A DNA stretch of 64,000 nt from assembly GCF_018417475.1 (NCBI RefSeq), contig NZ_CP054856.1, positions 62,001 to 126,000 on the forward strand, read 5' to 3'. The translations under genes were made by a program, and so were the position numbers. The notes under the pieces are model-generated. The model was not told the DNA's origin and ran no database searches. It saw nothing but the letters and a program-made list of their open reading frames with translations. Origin of the DNA: Novosphingobium decolorationis. GTDB lineage: Bacteria; Pseudomonadota; Alphaproteobacteria; Sphingomonadales; Sphingomonadaceae. Shown here piece by piece: positions 44,059 through 52,840 of this stretch; position 1 is the first letter of the stretch, and the number at the start of each line of letters is the position of its first letter.

Positions 44059-47000
44059 TCAGGATTGGGCGAGGGCATCGTCCTTGGCGAAACGCTCCTT
44101 GAACAGGTCGAAGGGTTCGTTCGCGGGGTTTGCCTCGCGGAATTTACGGCGGCCTTCGTCCTTCAGATAATCGGCATAGAGCATCGTCGTCGTGCCTACG
44201 CGCCGGATCGAGAGCACGGTGTCCATCTGTTCCATGAACACGCCCAGCTTCTCGATCGGGGCGCAGGCCAGGACCTGCAGGTTGAACTCGCGCAGGAGCG
44301 CCAGGCAGCTGTTGACGTTGCCGCCGTCGAGCGCGTTGAAGGCCTCGTCGAAGAGGATGATGCCAAAGCCAAGGCGCTCGCGGTTGTCCTCCGCGCCATG
44401 GCACACGTTGGCCATCGCGCAGGCCATGGCGATGTAGAAAGGCACCTGCTTTTCGCCGCCCGAGCCGCTGCCCTGACGCTTGGCGTAGTCCGAGGTGACC
44501 CGCTCACCGTCAAGCGTGGTGGTGAGCAGCTCGAACTGCAGATAGTTGCGGTAGTCGCTGATCTGTTCGACGTTCTCGCCCTCATCGATCATGCGCTTGA
44601 TGCGCTCGACGCCCTTCATCAGGCTCGGTTCGATCTCGTTCGCGCCCTCGTCGAAGAGGGTGCTGACATCGATGCTGTTGAGCTGGACGAGGCGCGCGAT
44701 CTCGACGATTTCGGCGAAGAAGCGGTCGGGCTTGACCTCGAAGCGGTAGAGTTCGCCGTGGAACGGGCGCATCTGAAGGCTTCGGTTGATGTTGCGGATC
44801 TGCCGCTTGGCGCCTTCGAGGCGGTCGTGCAGCTTCACCAGCATGTCGGTCTTGAGCGAGGTCTCGATCGAGGCGCGGGCCTCTTCGGCCTGCTCGCGGT
44901 ATTCGCCCAGCGTGTTCGTGATGATCGCGCCGAGCTGCTTTTCGAGCCAGGCAAGCTGGACCTCGTGGGGGGCTTCCTTGTCGAACTGTTCGACGATGCC
45001 CGCATCGTGGGCATAGGCATAGGCCTTCTGCGGGGCCTGGCCGAGGAGCTGCGTCACGCGGGCGCGGGCACGCGCGGCCTGTTCCTGGGCGGCGTTGCGC
45101 ACGGCGGGCACGACCTTGCGGTGTTCCTCCATGAGATAGGCGAAATCGCGCAGGGCATCCTCGCGGGCGAGTTCGGCCAGCGTGTCGCGCTCGGCGAAGG
45201 ATGCCTCGGCCTTGGCAAATTCCTCCTGCGCGACGGCCAGCTTCTCGCTGGCGCTGCCGACGTGGTGGCCGGTCACGCGCTGGGTGCGTTCGTCTTCCTC
45301 GAGTTCCTCCTCGTAGGCGGCAAGGTCGACCTTGAGCGCTTCCAGGCGCTCGCGGATTTCAACCGGGCGTTCGCCTTCGAGGCTGCGGATGTTGTCCTGG
45401 ATCTGGGCGACGCCTTCGCCTGCGTCCTGCCGCGCGCGTTCGAGGTCGGCGAGGCTGCGCCCGGCCGCGATCTCGAGGAAGCGCTGGATGTCGGCGATCA
45501 AGTCCTTGAGACGATTAGCCTGGGTGCTGGTCTGTTCGAGCGTGCGTTCCTGCTCGGCGACGCGCTCCTCCAGCATGGGCAGGTTCTTGCGGCTGGCTTC
45601 CTTGCCCAGGCGGTGGACCTGCGCAGGGCGGCGGTTTTCGATCGAGCCGCCCGAGGAGTAGAGGCAGTCCTCGGTGACGGCGCGGTCATACTGGAGCAGT
45701 TCGCGCTCGGTTTCGACGCGGCGCACGGTGTTGAGGCGGCGGTTGACGAAGGCGCGGGCGTGGATGTCATCGGTGGCGATGATCGCGGCCAAGCTCGTCG
45801 CGTCGGGCTCCTGCCAGTCGCCGCGCGTCTTGGTGGTGTTGACGATCTGGGTGCCGGGAAAGTCGCGGCGGCGCTTGCGCAGCAGCCCGATGGCCTGTTG
45901 CGCGTCGGCCGGATCGACGACCAGTGCGTCGCGTGCGGCGCCCAGCAAGGTCTCGGCGGCCTCGACCCAGCGCTCGTCGATGACTTCGACAAGTTCGCAG
46001 ATCGGGCGGGCGGTGATGCCGTTTTCGTCGAGGTAGTCGATGAGGCGTGCGGTCGGCCCCTCGATCAGCGCGCCGCCGCGCTCCAGGCCCTGGAGCTGTT
46101 CGCGGTTCTCGCGCAGCTGCTGCCTGAGGCTGGCAAGGCTGGCGAGGTGCGCCTCGCGTGCGTCCTGCGCGCTCGTCACGTAGCGTTCGAGTGGGGGCAG
46201 GAGCTGGGCGACGATCTGGTCGATGTCGCGCGCGGAGAGCGCCGCGCCATCGGCGATGCGGGCTTTCAGCGCTTCGAGCGCTTCGCTGGCGTGGCGGTAT
46301 TCCTCGCCCGCATAGGTGCGCACGATCCGGTCGGCGAGCCCGGCGACCGCGCCGATGGCGGCGAAATAAGCCTGGTACTGGCCATCGGCCTCGGTGAAGG
46401 CGCGCTCGGCGATGGGCAGGTTGAGATCGCGGAACTCCCGGATCGCCTGCTCGCGCGTGTCGTTGTCGAGCGCGCGCGAGATGTCGCGGATTTCCTCGCG
46501 CAGGCGGCCCACCGTCTCGCGGGTCCGCACGACGCGGCGGTCGACGAGGTCCTGCTCGGCCAGCTTGGCCTCATGCTGGCCGGTGACGACGCGCAGGTGC
46601 TCCTCCAGCCGGTCGCGCTCGGCCTTGCTGGCGATCCAGCGCATCCGGGTTTCCTCGGAGACCTTCTCGTCCAGCTCGCGGTAGGCCGCGATGGCTTCGG
46701 TGACCTGCTTTTTCTGGATTTCGAGGTCGTCGATCTTCTTGAGGAGGCCACGCCAGGTGGCGACCGACTTGCGCAGGCCATCGACATCGAGTCCGGCGGG
46801 ATCGAGCAGGAACTCGCGCACGAATTCGGTTGCGGACTTCATCTCGCGGATGCGCAGGCCGTTGCGCAGGGCCTTGAGGAACTTTTCCGGGTCGGCGTGG
46901 TGGCCCTTGCCGCCGAGCACCGAGAGCACGCGGCGGGTGAAGTGGGTCGGGCGGTGGCCGAAGTTCTCGAAGCCCTCGTGCGTGCGCAGGCGGGTGACGA

Positions 47001-47481
47001 GATCGGCATAGGGCAGCACGTAGGACGCGCCGTCCTCGCTCTCCTCGATGAAGTCGGCGTCGCGCAGCGACTGGCCCGGCGCGATGAAGGCGCCCAGCAC
47101 GGTTTCGGTCTGCTCCCCCTCGACCGCGCTCATCGCGATGCCGACCGTCCAGCAGTAGCCGTCGCTCTCGCGCTCGAAGACGAGGCTGACGTAGCTGAGG
47201 CAATTGGTGCGCAGCGTTTCACCGGCGACCCGGCCCAGGCAGTAGTCGAAGACCGAGCGGTTCTCGCCCACCTTGCGGGTCTGCCCGGCGGTGACGTTGG
47301 CGCTGGCGTTGAGCTGGAAGTAGTTGCGGTTGTTGCCGGTGAGGACGACCTGGATCGCATCCAGGATCGAGGACTTGCCCGCGCCGTTGGGCCCGATCAG
47401 CGAGGTGCTGCCGCGCAGGTCCACCGAGAGGCGCTCGAAGGTGTACCAGTTGATGAGGTTGATGCGGCTGAGCGTGATCAC
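44059..47481 (-). CDS. jetC: Wadjet/Mks condensin SMC-like ATPase JetC (MksB type)
   Basis: A 1140-residue SMC/MukB-like ATPase. Walker A GPNGAGKSS is at 30-38. Two long coiled-coil arms (~230-500 and ~600-900) surround a hinge-type block (EGPTARLIDYLDENGITARP to LLGAARDALVVDP, ~455-510). The signature loop GSGSGGEKQVPF is at 1004-1015 and Walker B FGIILFDEAF at ~1039-1048. In Wadjet/MksBEFG this subunit extrudes DNA loops and senses small circular plasmids. The ATG overlaps the jetB stop (ATGA). No jetD follows. Confidence 0.93.
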   Translation of the reverse strand: MITLSRINLINWYTFERLSVDLRGSTSLIGPNGAGKSSILDAIQVVLTGNNRNYFQLNASANVTAGQTRKVGENRSVFDYCLGRVAGETLRTNCLSYVSLVFERESDGYCWTVGIAMSAVEGEQTETVLGAFIAPGQSLRDADFIEESEDGASYVLPYADLVTRLRTHEGFENFGHRPTHFTRRVLSVLGGKGHHADPEKFLKALRNGLRIREMKSATEFVREFLLDPAGLDVDGLRKSVATWRGLLKKIDDLEIQKKQVTEAIAAYRELDEKVSEETRMRWIASKAERDRLEEHLRVVTGQHEAKLAEQDLVDRRVVRTRETVGRLREEIRDISRALDNDTREQAIREFRDLNLPIAERAFTEADGQYQAYFAAIGAVAGLADRIVRTYAGEEYRHASEALEALKARIADGAALSARDIDQIVAQLLPPLERYVTSAQDAREAHLASLASLRQQLRENREQLQGLERGGALIEGPTARLIDYLDENGITARPICELVEVIDERWVEAAETLLGAARDALVVDPADAQQAIGLLRKRRRDFPGTQIVNTTKTRGDWQEPDATSLAAIIATDDIHARAFVNRRLNTVRRVETERELLQYDRAVTEDCLYSSGGSIENRRPAQVHRLGKEASRKNLPMLEERVAEQERTLEQTSTQANRLKDLIADIQRFLEIAAGRSLADLERARQDAGEGVAQIQDNIRSLEGERPVEIRERLEALKVDLAAYEEELEEDERTQRVTGHHVGSASEKLAVAQEEFAKAEASFAERDTLAELAREDALRDFAYLMEEHRKVVPAVRNAAQEQAARARARVTQLLGQAPQKAYAYAHDAGIVEQFDKEAPHEVQLAWLEKQLGAIITNTLGEYREQAEEARASIETSLKTDMLVKLHDRLEGAKRQIRNINRSLQMRPFHGELYRFEVKPDRFFAEIVEIARLVQLNSIDVSTLFDEGANEIEPSLMKGVERIKRMIDEGENVEQISDYRNYLQFELLTTTLDGERVTSDYAKRQGSGSGGEKQVPFYIAMACAMANVCHGAEDNRERLGFGIILFDEAFNALDGGNVNSCLALLREFNLQVLACAPIEKLGVFMEQMDTVLSIRRVGTTTMLYADYLKDEGRRKFREANPANEPFDLFKERFAKDDALAQS

Positions 47482-48263
47482 GAGGTGGTCTCCTGCGAGG
47501 TGTCGTCCCCGTCTTCGGATTTGGCGTCTTCGGATGTGGTGGCGTCCGTTTCCGGAGCGGTGTCGGGCGCCTGTGCCTCGGTGTTCGTGGGCGCGGCAAC
47601 GTCTTCGGCCTCGACCTCAGGTTCGGGCTCATCCTGCGCGGCCTCGGTCTCGAGGCGGGCGCGGGTGGCCTCCATCCATTCCTCGATGCGCGTCTGCCAG
47701 GCGTCGCCCGTCACGCTGCGGATCGAGGGGCGGATGGTGATCGCAATGCCGTTTTCCTGCGGGATTTCATCGCCCAGGTCGATGAAGCGGCGGCGGCGAA
47801 AGCTGTCGAGGATGCGGCGCACGCGCGACCATGGCGGACGGGTGCGCGCGACCCACTGGTCGTAGCGCTCCATGACCTCCATCGAGGTCGTCTCGACGTG
47901 GCCGAACTCCTCCTGGCTCATGGTGAGGACGCCGTTCTCGAACGTGGCGCGTAGGGCGAGCAGGAGGATTGTCTCGTCGAGCGAGAGGATCGTGCGGGTC
48001 AGGCTCTCCTGCGGGCGCAGCTCGACCATCATCTCGTCCGGGCGGACCACCAGATCGCGGCCCAGCGCATCGAAGAGCCCCGCGAAGTAGACCCGGTGGC
48101 GCACGAGCAGGTCATAGGTCCCGGCCGCGTTGTGGTCGTCGCGAAACAGGCACTGCTGGTAGAGCAGGCGGTCGGCCGCGCGCACCATCATCTCCTTGGA
48201 GAGGTCGCGGTTCTGCGGGTGCTCCAGCAGCTCTTCAAGATCGTACAGCGTGGGGCCGTTCAT
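47478..48263 (-). CDS. jetB: JetB (MksE-type, DUF4194) subunit
   Basis: A 261-residue protein. The N-terminal ~195 residues are the winged-helix kite subunit: MVRAADRLLYQQCLFRDDHN, YFAGLFDALGRDLVVRPDEM, LSLDETILLLALRATFENG and IRRSVTGDAW-like IRPSIRSVTGDAWQTRIEEW. The last ~65 residues are an acidic low-complexity tail (EPEPEVEAEDVAAPTNTEAQ), unusual in the family and probably disordered. The ATG overlaps the jetA stop. Confidence 0.9.
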   Translation of the reverse strand: MNGPTLYDLEELLEHPQNRDLSKEMMVRAADRLLYQQCLFRDDHNAAGTYDLLVRHRVYFAGLFDALGRDLVVRPDEMMVELRPQESLTRTILSLDETILLLALRATFENGVLTMSQEEFGHVETTSMEVMERYDQWVARTRPPWSRVRRILDSFRRRRFIDLGDEIPQENGIAITIRPSIRSVTGDAWQTRIEEWMEATRARLETEAAQDEPEPEVEAEDVAAPTNTEAQAPDTAPETDATTSEDAKSEDGDDTSQETTS

Positions 48264-49717
48264 TGCTCGTTGCTCGCAGGTTCAGGGGAAAGACGTTCGA
48301 TGCGAAAGGCGGTGAAGGCGGACCAGTCGGTCTCGACCACGCGGCCCGGATCATGGACGACGCGAAACCGCCGGGAGAGGTCCTTGCTGGCGTACATGTC
48401 GAGCTGGCGCGCGCCTTGCAGCAGCAGCGCTTCCTCCGGGGTTGCAATGCCGAAGGCGTCTGCGTCGAGCGCGTCGCGTTCGCCCAGGTTCCGCTCGACA
48501 TAGTCGGCGATCTTCTGCGGCGTGACGGCAAGGCGCAGGAGGTAGGCCTTCTGCGAATGGTCGTAGGCGATCATTGCGGGATCGACCGTGGATGTACGCA
48601 CCGGGCTGGGCGGGGCGACGATGCGCCGGGCGGTCGGTGCGGCAAGGCTGTCCGGGCCCCAGTGGCGCACGGGATCGGTCAGCTCGGAGGGAACCTCTAC
48701 CGCATCGTCCCATTCGAGCGGCAGGGCCGAGGCGTCGCGCAGCAGGTGCGTGACGCGCAGCAGGCTCGAGCCGTCGATCTCGTTCATGTAGCTGACGGTG
48801 CGCGCAATGCGCTGTTCCAGGCGGCTGCGGAAGGCGTCGATATCGTCGAGGCGCTCCTCGGCGGCATCGAAGATGCGCTTCACCTGGTCGAGGTGCTGGC
48901 GCACGCGCGAGGTCGCGTTCTCCGGGTTCGTCGCCAGTCCCTGCGCCTGATAGCCGCGGGCGAAGGCGGCCACGACCTCGGCGTCGTGCTCGTAGTCCGA
49001 GATCATCTGGATGATCCGGTTGCGGTGGCGGAAGGGGTTGTTGGTGGTCTTGATGACCCGGTAGTCGGCGATCAGCACGTCCTCGACGAAGTCGAAGAAG
49101 CGCGCCAGGATCTGCGTGGGCTGCGGGTCGGAGACGATGCGCTGTTCATGCGCGCGCAGGTTGCCGATGATGGCGGAGAGGTGCTGCTGGAAGCGCCGCG
49201 CGCGCAGCGCCGCATCGGCAAGCGAGGAGGCCTTGTCGAAGGGATCATCGCCCAGGCGCTCGATCACGCTCTCGAGCGCGGCGATGGTGCCGCCGAAATG
49301 GACCGCTTCGCCTTCCTCGATCGCGCTGAGCGTTTCGAGCAGCATCGAGACCGAGGCATCGAGATCGACCATCTCGACATAGCCGCGCGTGTGCTCGACC
49401 AGCCATCCGGCCTGGCGCAGCTTGACGTAGACCTTGAGCGGGTTCTGGCTGGCGTCCGCGTTCGCCGCGTCGGAGGCGAAGTCGTCCGCGATGTCGGAGA
49501 GGCGGTCGATCTGCGTCGCAATGAAGGCGACGAGATCGTCCTTGCGCACGGGGTTCGTGTAGTGCTCGCCGAAGAAGGCCCGGTAGACCCACAGGATCAG
49601 CCGCGCGTAATCGCGCCGGGCGGGGGAGGCGAGAACGGCAAAGAGGCTGGGAGGCAAATGCCCGAACAGGGCATCGCGCGTGCCTTTCTCCCGATGTTCG
49701 TTGCTCTCGGTCTGCAT
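48260..49717 (-). CDS. jetA: JetA (MksF-type kleisin, DUF5716) subunit
   Basis: A 485-residue protein. The N-terminal helical/winged part has LFGHLPPSLFAVLASPARRD and ARLILWVYRAFFGEHYTNPV. The middle has HLSAIIGNLRAHEQRIVSDP and TNNPFRHRNRIIQMISDYEH; the C-terminus (YLLRLAVTPQKIADYVERNL, ASKDLSRRFRVVHDPGRVVE) contacts the ATPase in kleisin style. First gene of the operon; the three genes are joined by ATGA overlaps. A TetR-type gene lies 130 bases upstream on the same strand. Confidence 0.9.
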   Translation of the reverse strand: MQTESNEHREKGTRDALFGHLPPSLFAVLASPARRDYARLILWVYRAFFGEHYTNPVRKDDLVAFIATQIDRLSDIADDFASDAANADASQNPLKVYVKLRQAGWLVEHTRGYVEMVDLDASVSMLLETLSAIEEGEAVHFGGTIAALESVIERLGDDPFDKASSLADAALRARRFQQHLSAIIGNLRAHEQRIVSDPQPTQILARFFDFVEDVLIADYRVIKTTNNPFRHRNRIIQMISDYEHDAEVVAAFARGYQAQGLATNPENATSRVRQHLDQVKRIFDAAEERLDDIDAFRSRLEQRIARTVSYMNEIDGSSLLRVTHLLRDASALPLEWDDAVEVPSELTDPVRHWGPDSLAAPTARRIVAPPSPVRTSTVDPAMIAYDHSQKAYLLRLAVTPQKIADYVERNLGERDALDADAFGIATPEEALLLQGARQLDMYASKDLSRRFRVVHDPGRVVETDWSAFTAFRIERLSPEPASNEQ

Positions 49718-49846
49718 CGAAGTCCCATCTGGGCGCCCGCTCCGGGATGGAAAGAACGCCGGTGTGAAGGGGCAGGGGCATAAGTGGCAAGCTGCGGCGC
49801 CGCAACCGTGCGCGCCAGCTTGTGAACACCCCTGAGCAGGTCGGGC

Positions 49847-50467
49847 TCAGGTGGCGAGGGCGTCTATGGCCGCGCGCAAGTCTGCGATCACGTCGCCCCG
49901 GGCCTGGAGCAGGGCCTGAAGCTGGAGCCCGTCGGCCAGCGCCATGAGGTGGCGCGCGCTCTGGTTGGGATCGAGGTCGGCGCGCAGTTTGCCGCAGGCC
50001 TGCCCTGCGCGGATGGCCTGGGCCAGATCGTGCTGCACGCGATCCACGCGTTGCTTGAAGAAGGCGTGGGCGGAGTGCGCCGGGTCCACCGCTTCGGCAG
50101 CGAAGGCAAGGAAGAGGTGCCCCATGCCCGGCGCGCCGACGTTGCGGCTCACGGCCTCGACGAACAGTTCCAGGCTTGGCGGCGCGGCGCGGGTACCCGT
50201 TTCGCGCAAGGAGGGGATCGAATCGCTGTCCCACAGCTCGATCACGCTTTGCAGCAGATCCTCGCGGTTGGCGAAATAGTAGAGGATATGGGCGGGCTCC
50301 ATGCCCAGTGCCTCGCCAATGTCGCGCAGCGACTGGCGGGTATACCCCTCGCGGTCCATCAGATCCATGACGCCGCGCAGGATCGCTTCGCGCTTGGCCG
50401 CGCCCTTGGCGTAGCCACGGTGCCGGGGCGGGCGGGCAGCGGGGGCTGTCAAGGAGGGCTCGGGCAT
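49847..50467 (-). CDS. TetR/AcrR-family transcriptional regulator
   Basis: A 206-residue repressor-type protein. The HTH is at ~28-72 (AILRGVMDLMDREGYTRQSL, RDIGEALGMEPAHILYYFAN), and the C-terminal helical ligand domain (HLMALADGLQLQALLQARGD) resembles the BetI/TetR_C_6 type. It lies between the divergent isomerase operon (start 50634) and jetA. It could control either; the 166-base divergent gap to 50634 makes the sugar genes the more likely target (inference). Confidence 0.9.
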   Translation of the reverse strand: MPEPSLTAPAARPPRHRGYAKGAAKREAILRGVMDLMDREGYTRQSLRDIGEALGMEPAHILYYFANREDLLQSVIELWDSDSIPSLRETGTRAAPPSLELFVEAVSRNVGAPGMGHLFLAFAAEAVDPAHSAHAFFKQRVDRVQHDLAQAIRAGQACGKLRADLDPNQSARHLMALADGLQLQALLQARGDVIADLRAAIDALAT

Positions 50468-50633
50468 GGGGGAGCTCTAGCACGCTGGCACGGGTTATCG
50501 AGAGGGCGCGCAGGCTCTTTTTCGCAGGGCGATAGAAAATTTAATGCCGTGAAAAATTCGTTGCCAGCGACCTTGCCGACCCATACCACCTTCACCAAGC
50601 GCGAAGTGTCGCGCCGCGATAAGGGGGAACATC

Positions 50634-51611
50634 ATGCACCGTCTTCACCGCCGCCAGATGCTGGCCGCCATGGCCATCGGAGCTACGGCGCTGGCCATTC
50701 CCGGCCGCCTGCTCGCCAAGGAGCCCGCCGACATGCGCCATTTCCTGTCCGAGCACGGCCTGCCGCTTGGCGTGCAGCTCTACACCGTGGATGCGATGGC
50801 GCGGGAGGACATCCGGGGGACCTTGCGCAAGCTCTCCGCGATCGGTTTCCGCTCGCTCGAGCTGGCCGGGCTGCACGGGCATACGCCGCACGACTTGCGC
50901 GCGGCGGCGGACGAGGCGGGTCTTGCCATCACCAGCATTCACCTGGGCGATGCGCTGATCGGTCGAACCGAGGCCGACACCCAGAAACTTGTTGAGGATC
51001 TCGGCGTCCTTGGCGTGCGCGACGTTGTCCTGCCCATGTTCATCTTTCCGCGCGATGTGAGCCGGGGCGAGGATGAACCCTTTGGCGAATACCTCTACCG
51101 TGCCGTGCACAGCCAGGGCGCAGACGTGTGGGAGCGCACCGCGGATCTTCTCAACGAGCGCGCGGCGTCGCTGGCAGAACACGGGGTGAAGCTCGCCTAT
51201 CACAACCACAACGTGGAGTTCGGTCCGGTCGACGATACCGGCCGGACCGGCTGGGAAATCCTGATGGAACGCACCGATCCCGAACTGGTCGGTCTCGAGG
51301 TCGACCTTGGCTGGGTCGCGGCGGCGGGGATCGACCCGGTGGACTTCGTCACGCGCTACGCGGGCCGGGTGCGCCAGGCCCACGTGAAGGACATTTACGC
51401 CACCACCAAACCCAACTTCGCGTTTCGCCAGGATCCGGCCGAAGTGGGGGCAGGCAGTCTCGACTGGGGGCGTCTCCTGCCCGCAGCCTACGCGGCGGGC
51501 GTGCGCCAGTTCTATGTCGAACAGGAGCCTCCGTTTACGGCGGACCGCTTCACATCGCTGGCCAAGAGCGCGGCCTACCTGGGCGCAGCCCCTGCAACGC
51601 AGCCGTCCTGA
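50634..51611 (+). CDS. Exported sugar phosphate isomerase/epimerase-like TIM barrel
   Basis: A 325-residue AP-endonuclease-2-type TIM barrel. The N-terminus MHRLHRRQMLAAMAIGATAL is a twin-arginine signal. LPLGVQLYTVDAMAREDIRG, then FRSLELAGLHGHTPHDLR, VKLAYHNHNVEFGP (metal-binding His, ~184-196), EVDLGWVAAAGIDP and QAHVKDIYATT follow the xylose isomerase-like family. Exported members act on keto-sugar or 3-keto-glucoside substrates in sphingomonads and relatives. GGGGGAA precedes the ATG. Heads a three-gene exported set. Confidence 0.9.
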   Translation: MHRLHRRQMLAAMAIGATALAIPGRLLAKEPADMRHFLSEHGLPLGVQLYTVDAMAREDIRGTLRKLSAIGFRSLELAGLHGHTPHDLRAAADEAGLAITSIHLGDALIGRTEADTQKLVEDLGVLGVRDVVLPMFIFPRDVSRGEDEPFGEYLYRAVHSQGADVWERTADLLNERAASLAEHGVKLAYHNHNVEFGPVDDTGRTGWEILMERTDPELVGLEVDLGWVAAAGIDPVDFVTRYAGRVRQAHVKDIYATTKPNFAFRQDPAEVGAGSLDWGRLLPAAYAAGVRQFYVEQEPPFTADRFTSLAKSAAYLGAAPATQPS

Positions 51612-51626
51612 GGAGCCGTGCCCACC

Positions 51627-52808
51627 ATGCCAAACCCGCTTCGCAGCCTGATCCGGGCCGCCGCCCTTCCGATCACCGTCGCCGCGCTGGCGCCGATGGC
51701 CCATGCGCAGGGCCCGGTGACCGACCATCCCGATTACATGGCGGCCCCGTTTTCGGCGAAGCGGGTGCTCGACTGGGGGACGCGTCCCGACTGGTCGCCC
51801 GATGGCACGAAGATCGCCTTTACCGAAGCCGAGAGCCGCAACACGCCCGCGCACGAACTCGACCCGGCGACGGGCAAGGTGCGCTGCCTGACCTGTCATC
51901 TGGGCGGGCAGAAGGACGTAACGCGGATTTACTATCTCTATGATGGCAGCTTCCTGATCCTCGCCCCGCGCCGTCCTGCGGAGGACGGGACCCCGGTGCG
52001 CGGGCAGGAACTCTACTGGATGTCCGCTGAACTCGGCCCGCTGCTGCCCATCGGCGCCACGGGCTTTGGCGAGATCGCGATTACCCGCACGCCCGATGCC
52101 GACGGCGCGGTGCGCATCGCCTGGGGGGATGCGGCGAACAACAATTCGCTCCTGACCACGGCAAAACTGTCGTGGGCCGAGGGCAGGCCGGTGCTGCGCG
52201 AGGAGCGGGTGCTCTACGACGCGCGCGCGCCCGACAAGCCCGAAGGCATGACCGTCGCCGAAGCCTACGGTTTCATGGAAGAGGGGCGCTACGTCACCTT
52301 CTACACCATCTTCGAGAAGGGCGACGTTCTCGACGACGAGATGGTCAAGGTGGATACAGAGACCGGCGCGATCACGCCTCTCTACACCAGCCCGGCGCAC
52401 ACCGAGACACACCTGTTCCCCGACGAGCGCTACGGCCTGGAAGAATCCAACCGCGCCTCGGACCCTGACGGCACGTGGCGCGGCCTCAGCAGCCACCCAG
52501 CGCGGTTCATGGCGTTCATGGCCACGCGCACCCGGCTCGACCTTCCAAGCCCGGAAGAGCTGGAGGACTATGCGCCCCATGGCGCCAATGTCGGCTTCGA
52601 CCGCCCCTTCGATCTTTACATCGTGCGCATCGACGGCTCGCGGGAGCCCCGCCGCCTGACCACCATGGGCGACACCACTGCGACCGCGCGCCAGTCGGTC
52701 ATCTCGCCCGATGGCATCCACATCGCCTATGCCGTCGATCCGCGCGAGAGCCCGGAAATTGCCGGGCAGGGCGGCCTCTACATCGGCACGTTCAGCGCGG
52801 CCGACTGA
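51627..52808 (+). CDS. Secreted PD40/TolB-like beta-propeller protein
   Basis: A 393-residue protein with a signal peptide (MPNPLRSLIRAAALPITVAA, cut near AHAQ). WSPDGTKIAFTEAES (~50) and VISPDGIHIAYAVDP (~355) are PD40 propeller blades; PRRLTTMGDTT precedes the last blade. Cys pair CLTC near residue 89. It is probably a periplasmic binding or scaffold protein; the ligand is unknown. The ATG at 51627 is preferred to the GTG at 51618, which is too close to the AGGAG. It starts 16 bases after the isomerase stop. Confidence 0.8.
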   Translation: MPNPLRSLIRAAALPITVAALAPMAHAQGPVTDHPDYMAAPFSAKRVLDWGTRPDWSPDGTKIAFTEAESRNTPAHELDPATGKVRCLTCHLGGQKDVTRIYYLYDGSFLILAPRRPAEDGTPVRGQELYWMSAELGPLLPIGATGFGEIAITRTPDADGAVRIAWGDAANNNSLLTTAKLSWAEGRPVLREERVLYDARAPDKPEGMTVAEAYGFMEEGRYVTFYTIFEKGDVLDDEMVKVDTETGAITPLYTSPAHTETHLFPDERYGLEESNRASDPDGTWRGLSSHPARFMAFMATRTRLDLPSPEELEDYAPHGANVGFDRPFDLYIVRIDGSREPRRLTTMGDTTATARQSVISPDGIHIAYAVDPRESPEIAGQGGLYIGTFSAAD

Positions 52809-52840
52809 GCCTCCTGCCATATGCAGTTTCGGAGCATTCC

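Noticed and set aside
43972..47865. A 1297-residue open frame antisense to jetC
   Set aside because: Long antisense frames are common opposite GC-rich genes with strong third-position bias. Its product has no start signal, domain or normal composition, while jetC has all SMC motifs.
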